This document shows positions 55,170-64,000 of a DNA stretch of 64,000 nucleotides, in pieces (positions within the stretch are counted from its first letter, which is position 1; the number at the start of each line of letters is the position of its first letter). The stretch lies in assembly GCF_945859685.1 (NCBI RefSeq), contig NC_079148.1:55438421-55502420 (forward strand). The letters are read 5' to 3'. Below the pieces are notes generated by a model, which did not search any database, had not been told where the DNA came from, and saw nothing but the letters and a program-made list of their open reading frames with translations. The position numbers and the translations under genes were made by a program. The DNA comes from Eupeodes corollae (taxonomy: Eukaryota > Arthropoda > Insecta > Diptera > Syrphidae).

Positions 55170-56005
55170 AATTTTTATGGAGATGAAAATATTTTTTGTT
55201 CGTAAAATTTTCGGGGTGACAAAAATTATTTTTTTCATTTTTTTGATTTTTTTAAAAAATCCTTAATTGGATTTTTTTTCCAAAAATGAATTTGTTTGGT
55301 ATCACATTACAATTCATAATATCAAATTTAATTCAGGTCTCTAGCATTATTGGTTCGTGAGATATTTATGGCTGAAACACAAACACGCTTCAGCTTCGGC
55401 TTCGCCTGACGTTTACGAGTTCAGCCAGATCAATTCAATGCATGCTACCACAATGGAGCTCCGACCTCACGTTCCGTTTGACAGTCGTAAGGAAAAGAAC
55501 GTAATGTAACGTAATGTGACTCCAAACGGAAGCTCTATTTCAATTATCTGAACATTAGCTTTGTGGGATAGCTTCAAAAAAATGTCAACAAACAAAATAT
55601 TTGCTCTTTGAAGGGATGTAATAATAGAAATGGCATTCAAAGCAACCTCGAAGCAAGGCCACCGTAAGGCAAACGAAGCCAGATAAAGCGTGTTTGTGAT
55701 CCAGCCATTGGAGTTAGACAAAATATTCATCCTTTTATCAAACTGCTATGGTAAAAAACCACACACTCAATTTTTTTTGGAGAGTAGTTTATGCATTTTT
55801 ATCTGTATAACAGGATTTATTTGAAGTCGTATCTCTTCTGGTTCCTGAGCTATGGATGACAAAAAAAAAGTCGCGAACGCACGGACGTACGAACAAACGT
55901 ACACACACACGCACATACATCCTTCCAAAAATCTCTTATTTCGAATCTAGGGACTATGAAACGGCAAGAAATGTAAAAATGTTCAATATGGGAATAACTG
56001 AATTC
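55170..56005 (-). repeat. Repeat family A, copy 8 (minus, carries a MITE)
   Basis: Reverse-orientation middle and head of the family: 'gttcgtaaaattttcg' at 55199, 'attggttcgtgagatattta' up to 55368, then after the MITE 'caaactgctatggtaaaaaa' at 55739, 'gtatctcttctggttcctga' and 'gggactatgaaacg' near 55950. The monomer part is missing. Confidence 0.75.
55369..55707. mobile_element. MITE with GGCTG..CACAAACACGCTT ends
   Basis: The left end from 55370 reads 'ggctgaaacacaaacacgct'. The reverse complement of the right end (to 55706) reads 'ggctggatcacaaacacgct', a terminal inverted repeat of 21 bp with three mismatches. Flanks TTA (55366-55368) and TTG (55708-55710) may be a decayed 3-bp duplication. 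The interrupted family A sequence resumes ('gagttagacaaaatattcat' against 'gggttaaccaaaatgttcac' elsewhere). It is 339 bp without coding. A 3-bp TA-rich target would fit PIF/Harbinger, which is inference. Confidence 0.7.
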
Positions 56006-56379
56006 ACAGAATTCTAGCTCTAAAAATATTAGATGTACCATTTTATGAAGATATTGACTAAACTAGTTAAAGTTAAAGTTTAGTTAGTAACAGATTTCAT
56101 AATCTTAAAATAATACAAGTTTTGCTGCAACAAGGCCTACTTTTGATGAAAAACTTTTCAAAAGGTGATTTCGAGGGTAAACGTTTTGAATTTTTGAAGT
56201 TTCAAAAAGTAAGCTATTGATACAGAAGAAAAACAAACATGTGAGTCATGTCTAAAACGGTTACAGATTGTTAGAAAAGTTTGAAGTAAAAAGTTGATTC
56301 AGATAAAACTGCATGATAACATACCTGAAACATCTGACCACGCATTTCATACGATAATGGATTACCATTAAAAGGCAAC

Positions 56380-56960
56380 AAGGGCGTAGAGAGATGCAAA
56401 AATCGTGGGGCTGAAAATTAACAATGGAAAAACTGAGAACCTCACACTTCTTCTTTTTAATAAACATTGTAAACAATTGATAAAATACAGAGTTTTTAGT
56501 ATCTCTAAAGTATTTTTCTACTGAAGGTGGAAACAAACAAGAAATCGCTAGAATTCGTATTGGAAAATCTAAGGCTATGTTCGTAATGTTTTCCAATATT
56601 AGAGTGACATATCTCTCAAGTGAAGTAGGCCTGCAGAGGCCTTTATTTATAGGTGTCTGAAAATGGTAATGTATAGATACCTTATTGTAACGGGTCAGAT
56701 ACCCATTGAAAATATTGTACGGAGGCGAAGTGACAGTGGAATGAACACAATTTTCGAAAATGATGTGAAGACAAACAAAATCGGAAGACCTAGAAACACG
56801 TGGAGAATAACAGTCGAGGGTGAATTGTAGATTTTTAAAAGCAGAAAGGGAGCTTAAAAAGTTGAGGCCATATGTCCCACTAGAAATCGCCTAGGGAAAT
56901 AATAGTTCTGAGGACTTAAGCTGAAAATAAGAAGTATGAATATGATGATGAAATAAATAC
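56380..56960 (+). pseudogene. LINE ORF2 C-terminal relic
   Basis: The plus frames carry blocks found at the end of RTE/L1-like ORF2 proteins: a 'TENLTLLLFNKHCKQLIKY' region near 56430, 'EGGNKQEIARIRIGKSKAM' near 56524 (usual form 'GG...EI..RI..AK.A'), then 'VTGQIPIENIVRRRSDSG' near 56690 and 'NKIGRPRNTWRITVEGEL' (56775-56830; usual 'GRP..TW'). Two or more frame changes are needed and the reverse transcriptase core is absent. Confidence 0.5.
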
Positions 56961-57064
56961 AAATAAAGTAAATACAAATTAAATGTGCACTTAGGCGTAT
57001 ACGTGCTTTTTTCAATTTAATACATTTTTAGAGTAGAAACATAATTTTTGTCAGCTCACAATAT

Positions 57065-57130
57065 GTTACAGCTCTCTAGGAACTTAGCCCTAGTGATTAA
57101 CAACAAACTCTCAAAAATTTGTTTGTGGGG
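57065..57130 (-). mobile_element. SINE end fragment (minus)
   Basis: 'ctctaggaacttagccctag' and 'tgattaacaacaaactctca' resemble the reversed SINE 3' end, followed by a degraded segment. Only about 60 bp match. Confidence 0.4.
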
Positions 57131-59239
57131 GCTATCGAAGGGACACCAAGGGAACTATGATTTTTTTTTTTGAGTTCGAACGGAAAATTATGTGAGTACT
57201 TTTTCAAGACACGTTTAATTTAATTTAAAGATTTAATTTTTTATACAGGCAGGTACTCATCCCCCTGACACATTAACTATAAAATATAATTTAATTTAGT
57301 TTATTTCAATTCGTTAAAAACTAACGTGAACAATATTTATGTATTTTAATTGCTTGGGTATTACATACATGTAATTTTAATCTAAACTTTTGGTGAATAT
57401 ATTAAAAAATTATAGTGATTAAAAATAATATCCAAAGAATTAGGTATGTAAATTCAACAGATCCTTTTCGATGGCGATTAAGGAGATCATCTGTTAACAT
57501 CTTGACTCTTAACAGTGATTGTGGAAAGAGAAAGAGTCAGTTTTTTTCGAACTAAAAGATTTTTACCGAAGAAGTTTAGTTTAGTAAAGAACTGTTATTC
57601 TAAGGATCAAAAGTAACCATCAGCACGTTTTAGTAATAGTTCTAATCACTGTCTCACTCTAAAGTATCCCATCCCTGCACTTTTGGGAATAAATTTGAAA
57701 ACAGTTGATAAGTTGTACCATAGAGATGTGATAGAGGGTTTCGTAAGGGGTTTAACAAATACCTTTTTTCAATGGAGATACATTATTCTTATAAAGAGCC
57801 ATTTGGTAAAACAAACAAAGCAAAGACATTATAGAATTACCTTAGAGTCAATATCGTAGGTTTAAGAGAAGTTAATGATTATGAGTAGCGAAGCGAACGT
57901 TCGCTAGAGTTCGAATATAAAAGCGAATTTAATAGTATTATAGTTAGCTAGCTTCGCTTTAACTTCAAATTGTTATTAATGGTGCTAACATTATTTCATT
58001 GAAAAAAACACAAATTAAACGTCAAATATTGACATTCAACTAGTATTGTATTTTTCAGATTGTGTTTGTATCTTCTGATTTATTTATTAAAACAAAAACA
58101 ATGATAATGTTAAACAACGTCGATTTGTTTTTTGAAGATAATAGAAAGAGAGAAGAAAGGATAAAGAAACATCTTAAAGTTCTGCTTTGGTCCCAGTCTG
58201 TGTTTGGAAAAACTTGAATCGTTCAGATTACCTTGCATTGGTTTTGTTAGTCTCTTTTGACTTAGCAAGGAACTTTGTTGTGCAAATGATTCTTTTGGCT
58301 TGGTCGCCCTCCGTTCCAGTTAGTATCAATGAGTTTTGTTAAAAAGATCCTTCAACCAGTACACATGCCTAAGGGTTGATACCAGTATATTGTTGAAGTT
58401 TTTCAGAATTAGTCGTCACATCGATTGAAAGTAAATCTGTTAATGTGTGCCAAAGCAATTACGTTGTGGATTAACTGCTTGGCTCAGTCTTAGAAGTCTG
58501 TCAACAGATTGCTTCAAAGGATACAAAGAAATTTGGGATTATGGTAGTCCATCAGTAGTTGTGGAATTTTTGTATTATTGTGAGCAATTTTTTGTTTTGT
58601 AGTCCAATCAAACCTCATTGCAAATAAAAACTTCTTTAATGAAAACTACACATTTCTATCAACAAACCTTATTCCAATCTTTTCCTTCACAAAAGGATGG
58701 TCCAAGAGTGTTCAGTTCTTCTTAAAAACTCTACCAATAATCTTTTTGTTTCATTTTTGATGAACCGGATGCTCCTATGGCACTCGGGATTCGTTTCCAT
58801 CAGTTGCACCACCCTAACAAATTGATTTGCATTTTCCCTTGAAAATATAATTGTTCATTTTCTTTTTCTCTTATGATAATATACAAATTATTTGCAAATA
58901 CATAAAAATTGTTTATCAGGAGGCCCATATTTAAATCCTAAAAATTATTTGTTTGTAGTCAGAATTGAAAAGACATCCGTAAGACTTCTTACATGAATTT
59001 TAAAAATCTTTAGATCTAGTTAACGAAAGCAGTGCGAAAAATATCAACAGAAACAGTGTGTCCCACTATAGAGCGATGGCTTCAACGTTTAAGGGATGAG
59101 ATAAAAGCTGAAGTCGCTCTTTTTGAATAAAACTAAACTGATATAAGGTTTTCTTCAACGCTGGTAAAACCACTGCGCAAGCTTTTTCTTCTTCATCATG
59201 TACACAATTGTTCATGGCTTCAACATTCAGGCCAGACAA
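57131..59239. other. Non-coding stretch, no element recognised
   Basis: No gene supported. A 12-bp perfect palindrome GCGAACGTTCGC lies at 57893-57904. The open frames are short and unrecognised. Confidence 0.4.
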
Positions 59240-61615
59240 CAACCGATGGAGTGTGTGCAGAAATCTTCACTGAGTTGAACCACCCAACTCAGCTAGTCAA
59301 CGAGCCCACCCAAATATCGAACGTTGAAGGTCGAGCGGAAAACACTCTTGACTTGTTTCTTACCTCGGACCCTGATAAGTACACTGTTAGTGTTCTATCT
59401 CCTCTAGGCACATCTGACCATTGTGTTATATCGGCAAATTTCTCGTGTCAAAACTGTTCAATTAAAGAAAGAGCTCCTAAGAGAACCGTTTGGCAATACG
59501 AGAAAGCCAACTGGGACGGTCTCAATAATTACTTCATGATCTTTAACTGATCACTATGCTTCCTCGATAGTGACGTTGATGCCAGCGCTGATTTGATCAC
59601 AAGTTTAATTCTCCTGGGAATGAGAACTTTTATACCGAACAGGGTTAAAAGTATCAGGCCCAAGGAAAACGCTTGGTTTGATGCGAGCTGTAAAGAGGTT
59701 ATTAGGGCCAAAGAGGTTAGTTTCCGTTGCTATAAAGCCAACCGTACTGAGGAATGCCGGAAAAAGTTCAAACAAGCCAGGAAGGCCTGCAATGCCCATA
59801 TTCGACGGACCAAATTTGTACATGACCAAAATTTACGGCAAAAAATACTGCAATGTCCCAAAGGCAGTAAAAAGTTTTGGTCATTTGTAAAAAACATGAA
59901 GAATTCTTCCTTTTCTTCGGTCTCTACGCTAGTGTCAATGGCACTCCTTTTGTTCGCTTTTTAAAGAAAGATAATCTCTTTGCTAGGCAGCTCGCCGCCA
60001 ATTCTACGCTGCCAGTGAGTGTTATGACTCCGACTGTACTTGAGCGAGTTAATGATTCTATGGGACCAATCTTTTTTCACACTCGTACTGTGGCAAGAGT
60101 CCTAAGAGATCTAAACACACATAAATCCGCTGGTCCGGATAGTATCCTCGCTATTGTTCAGAAGCTTTTTCATTTGTCCTACTCCTCTGGTCTCGTTCCA
60201 AGCGGATGGAAAACTGCATTTGTCCGGCCTATTCCCAAAAAAGGCGAATGTTCCTCACCCTCTAACTACCGACCGATTGCACTTACATCCCTTCTTTCCA
60301 AGCTCATGGAAACGCCGATTAATTATTAGCTCAAGAAAAAACTTGAAGATCGGAAGCTTCTTAATGACCGATAGTATGGCTTTTATAGCAATAGGTCCAC
60401 TGGTAATCTCATGGTTCATCTCACCAAACAGTGGAGCAAATCTTTACATCGCTTTGTAGTAAGAAAGATTATTGCACTTAAATCGTAAGCGTTTGATAGA
60501 GTTTGTGCATCAGGATATCTTATCGAAAATGCTTACTTTCGGTTTCATTGAATCCCTCATTCATTATATTAATAATTACCTTTCGAATCGTTCAATACAA
60601 GTTATGTTGGATCGATTCAAGTCGGAAAACCACAAAATTAATGATGGTGTACCCCAGGGCTCTGTTCTATCTCCAACACTCTTTCTCATTTTTATGAATC
60701 ATCTCCTGTCTGCAACTTCTAATGCAATACGTTGCCTCGCTGACGATAGTACTCTTAGTTTTTAATATTCGTTTTCAGATTCACGCCCCTCTTCTTCGAA
60801 TGAAGGAATTGCAACGACAAAATAGGCTATGCTCATTAAATTCCGACCTAAACAGCATTGCACAATGCTTCTGAAACCCAATGTTGTCGATACAAATCGT
60901 TAAAGCGAGATATACCTCCCTTGCCATTATCCAGGGATGGCACTTGCATCAATAAGACTGGACATCTCGATATTCTCGGTATGTGTGGCACCAAACACCT
61001 CTTGAGGGACGATCACATATGCGATGTCGCAAAAATGCAGCAAGGAGTTTGGGTTTCCTTAGGTGATGCAAGAAATGTTTCACACCTTCTGTTCTGACTG
61101 TTATCTACAAGACTAATATACGTGCAAAGCTTTAGTAAAACTCCTATCTCTAGTCTGGTGCTACTCTAACTTACTTAAGCCTCTTGGATAGTATTGAATG
61201 TAGAGCATTTAAATTGATAGGTCATAATTTCATCATAAGTTCATTTACTTAAGGTTTCTTGTCTCACCCTTTCTTACCGTTGTTTTTACGGTTTATTCTC
61301 TAGTGAAATAGCCAGCTGCATTCTTCCCCTTAAACAGTTCAACCTTAATACTCGCGCTTCTGGGAATGCTCATCAGTATACCCTCGATGCCAACCTTGGC
61401 CGTACTGTCAAATACAGAGATTCGTACTTTAGCCGTACTACGCGAATGTGGAATGCCTAACCACACTCTGTCTTTCTCAGTCATTGCAATATTCAGGAAT
61501 TCAAAACCAATGTACACCGACATCTCCTTGTAAACCCCTCTCTCCTCTTCCTACTGCACACACTGTGCCTCTGCATAATTAGGGTAGTAATATCCCCTTG
61601 AGTGTGTGCTTATTA
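59240..61615 (+). pseudogene. CR1/Jockey-group LINE, endonuclease end to 3' terminus
   Basis: Plus strand, in order: the endonuclease end 'NHPTQLVNEPTQISNVEGRA', 'NTLDLFLTSDPDKYTVSVLS' and 'PLGTSDHCVISANF' (59275-59450); the linker 'RTVWQYEKANWDGLNNYF', 'ENAWFDASCKEVIRAKEVSF', 'KGSKKFWSFVKNMK'; then the reverse transcriptase pieces 'FHTRTVARVLRDLNTHKSAG' (60075-60135), 'FVRPIPKKGECSSPSNYRPI' followed by 'ALTSLLSKLMETPI' (60220-60320), 'DGVPQGSVLSPTLFLIFMNH' (motif B) and 'CLADDSTLSF' (motif C, Leu replacing Tyr). The motif A segment is frameshifted (about 60480). The tail ends 'gggtagtaatatccccttga' plus 'gtgtgtgcttatt' at about 61580-61615. At least seven lesions; dead. The fragments at 3425-4115 and 21781-21952 are the same family. 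Confidence 0.7.
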
Positions 61616-62057
61616 AAAAATATAAAAAAGAACTTTTGGTAGGTATATGTAAAATCAACATTTAAAAAACTCTTCTATGAACATTTTTGCTGAGTTTCAA
61701 TAATATTTAAAATAATTTTTAAATTTCATTGGAATTTTATAATTTGCTTTACACAAATTAAGGAAAACAAATTTGTAATAGTCGCTACAAAAAATATACA
61801 ATTTAAAATAAAATAAGTGCTTACCAAATAAAACAACAAATCAAATGAAATCCAATTTGTATCTAGGTTAAATCACATATTCACTGAATTCAAATGGATT
61901 TTTATGTAAAATGTATATATGTGTAAATAATGTATTATGCAGTAAAATATTCCTCATTTATCTGCCAATTTATCACTAAAAACTGTTGAATTTGACCTAT
62001 AATGTGTCATTTAGGTTTGATATTTTTGTTTACAGAGGCAATAATAATAATAATTGA
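61616..62057. other. AT-rich non-coding stretch before the LTR
   Basis: No gene. An (ata)n run at 62040-62052 stands just before the LTR. Confidence 0.45.
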
Positions 62058-62393
62058 AGTTATCACGGTCAGGCATTGACCCAATCATAAAAAAGTGTCG
62101 ACGATGCACACGGGCATCCGCTTCGCACTTTGGATTGTTTCCCACCGGGAAACTCGAGCCGAGCAAACACCTTTGCACTCGGTCTGTATGGGAACTGCAG
62201 GTCAGCATAATTAGACTAAGAAACGAAATGTATTTATGATTGAGATATGATTATTCTTATTGTTAGCTTTGTAGAGTGCGGTCGCACTAAATATACGATT
62301 ATACAAAAAACTGAATTCGTGTGTTTTATTGGGACAGTGCCGAGTCCCAGAAAATTATATTTTTTTAAATCTGAAGGATCAGAAATCCGTTAC
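62058..62393 (+). mobile_element. 5' long terminal repeat of a Ty3/gypsy-type element
   Basis: About 336 bp ending next to a primer-binding site. The start is set at AGT (62058), because the end reads 'cgttac' with the PBS T, giving AGT...ACT termini as in errantivirus-like LTRs; this boundary is inferred since the 3' LTR lies outside the window. A perfect small hairpin AGTGCGGTCGCACT lies at 62275-62288. Confidence 0.6.
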
Positions 62394-62411
62394 TGGCGCC
62401 CGAGCAGGGAC
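62394..62411 (+). promoter_or_regulatory. tRNA primer-binding site (tRNA-Lys type)
   Basis: TGGCGCCCGAGCAGGGAC is complementary to the 3' end of a tRNA-Lys(UUU) apart from one position, where G can pair with U. It would prime minus-strand DNA synthesis. Its place right after the LTR fixes the LTR end. Confidence 0.8.
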
Positions 62412-63265
62412 CCGACCGTCCTGTAAAATATTATTATATACTAAAATTATCCTGGAAAAAGTGAATCTTTTCTTACGTAAAATAGAACAAATAATAATCT
62501 ACAAAAAGTGAATATTTTCTAGTAAATTTACAAAGAAGCAAAAGTGAAATAAAATCACGAAGAATTAATTAAACAAAAGCACACAAAACTATAATCTTGG
62601 AATAACATTTATGAATCTATTAAGTGAATGTGATCAGAACAAATAATAATCTAGAAAAAGTGAATATTTCCTAGCAAAGTTACAAAGAAGCAAAAGTGAA
62701 ATAAAATCATGAAGAATTAATTAAACAAAAAGTACACAAAACTATAATCGTGGAATAACATTTATGAAACTATTACTCTGTGCTGAAATATCCGAGAGGC
62801 AAATACCTAAATATAGGAAGGTGAAGGCTAAAATCAACTGTAAAGATCAACTTTAAAAAAACCAACTCTAAAAATCAACTTTAAGAATCAACTTTGAAAC
62901 ACAACTTTAAGGAAAGGATGCTGTCATTTGTTATGTAAGAATAAGTAGTAAAAATTATAACATTTTGTGTCATTTACAACTATATTTATTTAACTAAATT
63001 TACTAAAATTTTCCTCAAAAATAAATCGATTTGAATATAAAAGTACATATACTTACTCGTTACATACATATGTATATACAAAATATATATATTTAAAAAA
63101 AAAAAAATAATAAAATAATACAAATTTTCTGAAATTCAAATTGAATCGAACAAAAAGTACATACACATATTATAACAATTAATAAAGGCAATTTCCTAAA
63201 AGAAAAAAAAAGAGCAAGCTAATTTAACATAAAATTAATTAAATCTATTTCTGGTACCACTCAAA
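62412..63265 (+). other. Retrotransposon leader with a 152-bp tandem duplication
   Basis: About 850 bp of untranslated AT-rich leader between the primer site and gag. 'agaacaaataataatcta' begins at 62484 and again at 62636, and the two units (62484-62635, 62636-62776) match closely, differing at scattered single bases. Further on, a short motif 'atcaactttaa' repeats at about 62838-62905. No frame of note. Confidence 0.75.
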
Positions 63266-64000
63266 ATGGAAGAAATTCAGGTTTCTGTTACGCAACTGAC
63301 AGGAGCAGTTAACTCTGTCCTTGACCAGTTGCGAGGGTTCGAAACGCGTATTGTTCAGATTGAACAATACGGGGGTAGGAACGCCATAGAATCAATGGTA
63401 AAACAGTTGGATTCCATTGGGAATAAAATAAAGCAAATGGAAGATAGGAATTCGATTGGGATATCAACTCAATCTCCTGTACCTAAGGAGCCTCTTCGTG
63501 GCCCAAGTACTGAATCAGAACTTAGGGAGATTGCGAAATTACCCGATCCTGTAAAGGAAATACAGGTATTTGAGGGAAACCCAGTGCAATATGTGTCTTG
63601 GGTACATAGCATAGAAACAGTTCTAAAAGACTACGAAATTGTTCGGGGTAAGCCTCTATATAGAGCAATACTCCAACACATTAGGCAGAAGATAAGGGGT
63701 AAGGCTGATGCCGCCCTAGTTTCCTATAATATCTTTGACGGGGAGTGGGACGAGATCAAGAGGGTGCTGTCCCTCCATTATGCGGACAAGAGGGACATAA
63801 GAACCCTCGAACACCAACTAAATTCTCTAAAACAAGGTAGCTCAAGGGTTGACGATTTTTATGCGACGGTAAACCACCAATTCTCACTAATTATTAACAA
63901 AATAAGATGTGAGGCATATTCGTGCGAAACCGCTGATGCTCTCGTGGGAACTTACCGCGATAGGGCATTAGATGTCTTCATAAGAGGATTGAGTGGAGAT
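63266..64000 (+). CDS. gag: Gag polyprotein of a Ty3/gypsy-type retrotransposon (partial at the window end)
   Basis: An open frame of 245 codons with no stop from ATG 63266 to the last base of the window. The start follows 'cactcaaa', a good insect context, and lies downstream of the LTR and primer site. Gag would assemble the particle and package the RNA. The N-terminal 80 residues are polar and coiled-coil-like ('NSVLDQLRGFETRIVQIEQ'). From about residue 95 comes the capsid-like region with 'IQVFEGNPVQYVSWVHSIE', 'GKPLYRAILQHIRQKIRG', 'EWDEIKRVLSLHYADKRDI', 'RTLEHQLNSLKQGSS' and, at the end, 'YRDRALDVFIRGLSGD', a combination I associate with insect gypsy-family Gag. Nucleocapsid, pol and any env lie beyond the window. 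There is no lesion in the visible part, unlike every other element here, so it is likely a young insertion. BEL is a less likely alternative. Confidence 0.8.
   Translation, partial: MEEIQVSVTQLTGAVNSVLDQLRGFETRIVQIEQYGGRNAIESMVKQLDSIGNKIKQMEDRNSIGISTQSPVPKEPLRGPSTESELREIAKLPDPVKEIQVFEGNPVQYVSWVHSIETVLKDYEIVRGKPLYRAILQHIRQKIRGKADAALVSYNIFDGEWDEIKRVLSLHYADKRDIRTLEHQLNSLKQGSSRVDDFYATVNHQFSLIINKIRCEAYSCETADALVGTYRDRALDVFIRGLSGD

Noticed and set aside
57893..57904. Palindromic operator GCGAACGTTCGC
   Set aside because: A 12-bp palindrome is expected by chance in a 64-kb window and there is no promoter or gene beside it.

Overview
This is AT-rich insect DNA with no recognisable host gene. I found no host exon chain, tRNA, rRNA or CRISPR array. 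Nearly everything identifiable is a transposable element or its wreckage. The mix points to a fly (Diptera) with a large, repeat-rich genome: Jockey, LOA, RTE and CR1/Jockey-group LINEs, IS630/mariner transposases, a tRNA-derived SINE, MITEs and a Ty3/gypsy retrotransposon whose primer site fits tRNA-Lys. The species is not determined.

Layout. 0.8-2.5 kb: repeat families B and A, the latter carrying a 464-bp CACAG-ended MITE. 2.5-5.2 kb: two LINE ends in opposite orientation, a SINE lodged in the second, and a transposase relic. 5.3-6.5 kb: repeat A. 9.9-12.8 kb: SINE, mariner, LOA and Jockey relics. 15.7-18.7 kb: RTE and mariner relics. 19.3-20.8 kb: a degenerate ~20-bp minisatellite. 20.9-22.2 kb: a second RTE relic interrupted by a LINE tail. 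24.1-28.4 kb: mariner, a near-complete Jockey-group LINE, a rearranged SINE. 31.2-36.0 kb: LINE relic, a large LOA element, a 36-bp-arm hairpin and a possible LTR. 36.7-40.5 kb: a repeat A copy split by a LINE insertion. 43.5-46.1 kb: LOA, RTE+SINE, LINE and family B relics. 47.3-50.8 kb: mariner, SINE, MITE and two repeat A copies. 53.5-57.1 kb: three repeat A copies (two forming an inverted pair), a second TIR MITE and a LINE relic. 59.2-61.6 kb: a CR1/Jockey-group LINE. 62.06-64.0 kb: the 5' end of a gypsy-type LTR retrotransposon with LTR, primer-binding site, leader and an intact gag frame running off the window.

The stretches between (roughly 6.5-9.9, 12.8-15.7, 22.2-24.1, 28.4-31.2, 40.5-43.5, 50.8-53.5 and 57.1-59.2 kb) look like unique non-coding DNA with trinucleotide microsatellites. 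The parts do not form a pathway; what can be read is a history of nested insertions. The best candidates for something undescribed are the CACAG MITE with its array of inverted subterminal motifs, repeat family A with its ~175-bp satellite-like monomers, the SINE family with copies lacking the B box, and the hairpin/LTR-like junction at 35.6 kb. Family and clade names rest on remembered protein motifs, not on a database search.
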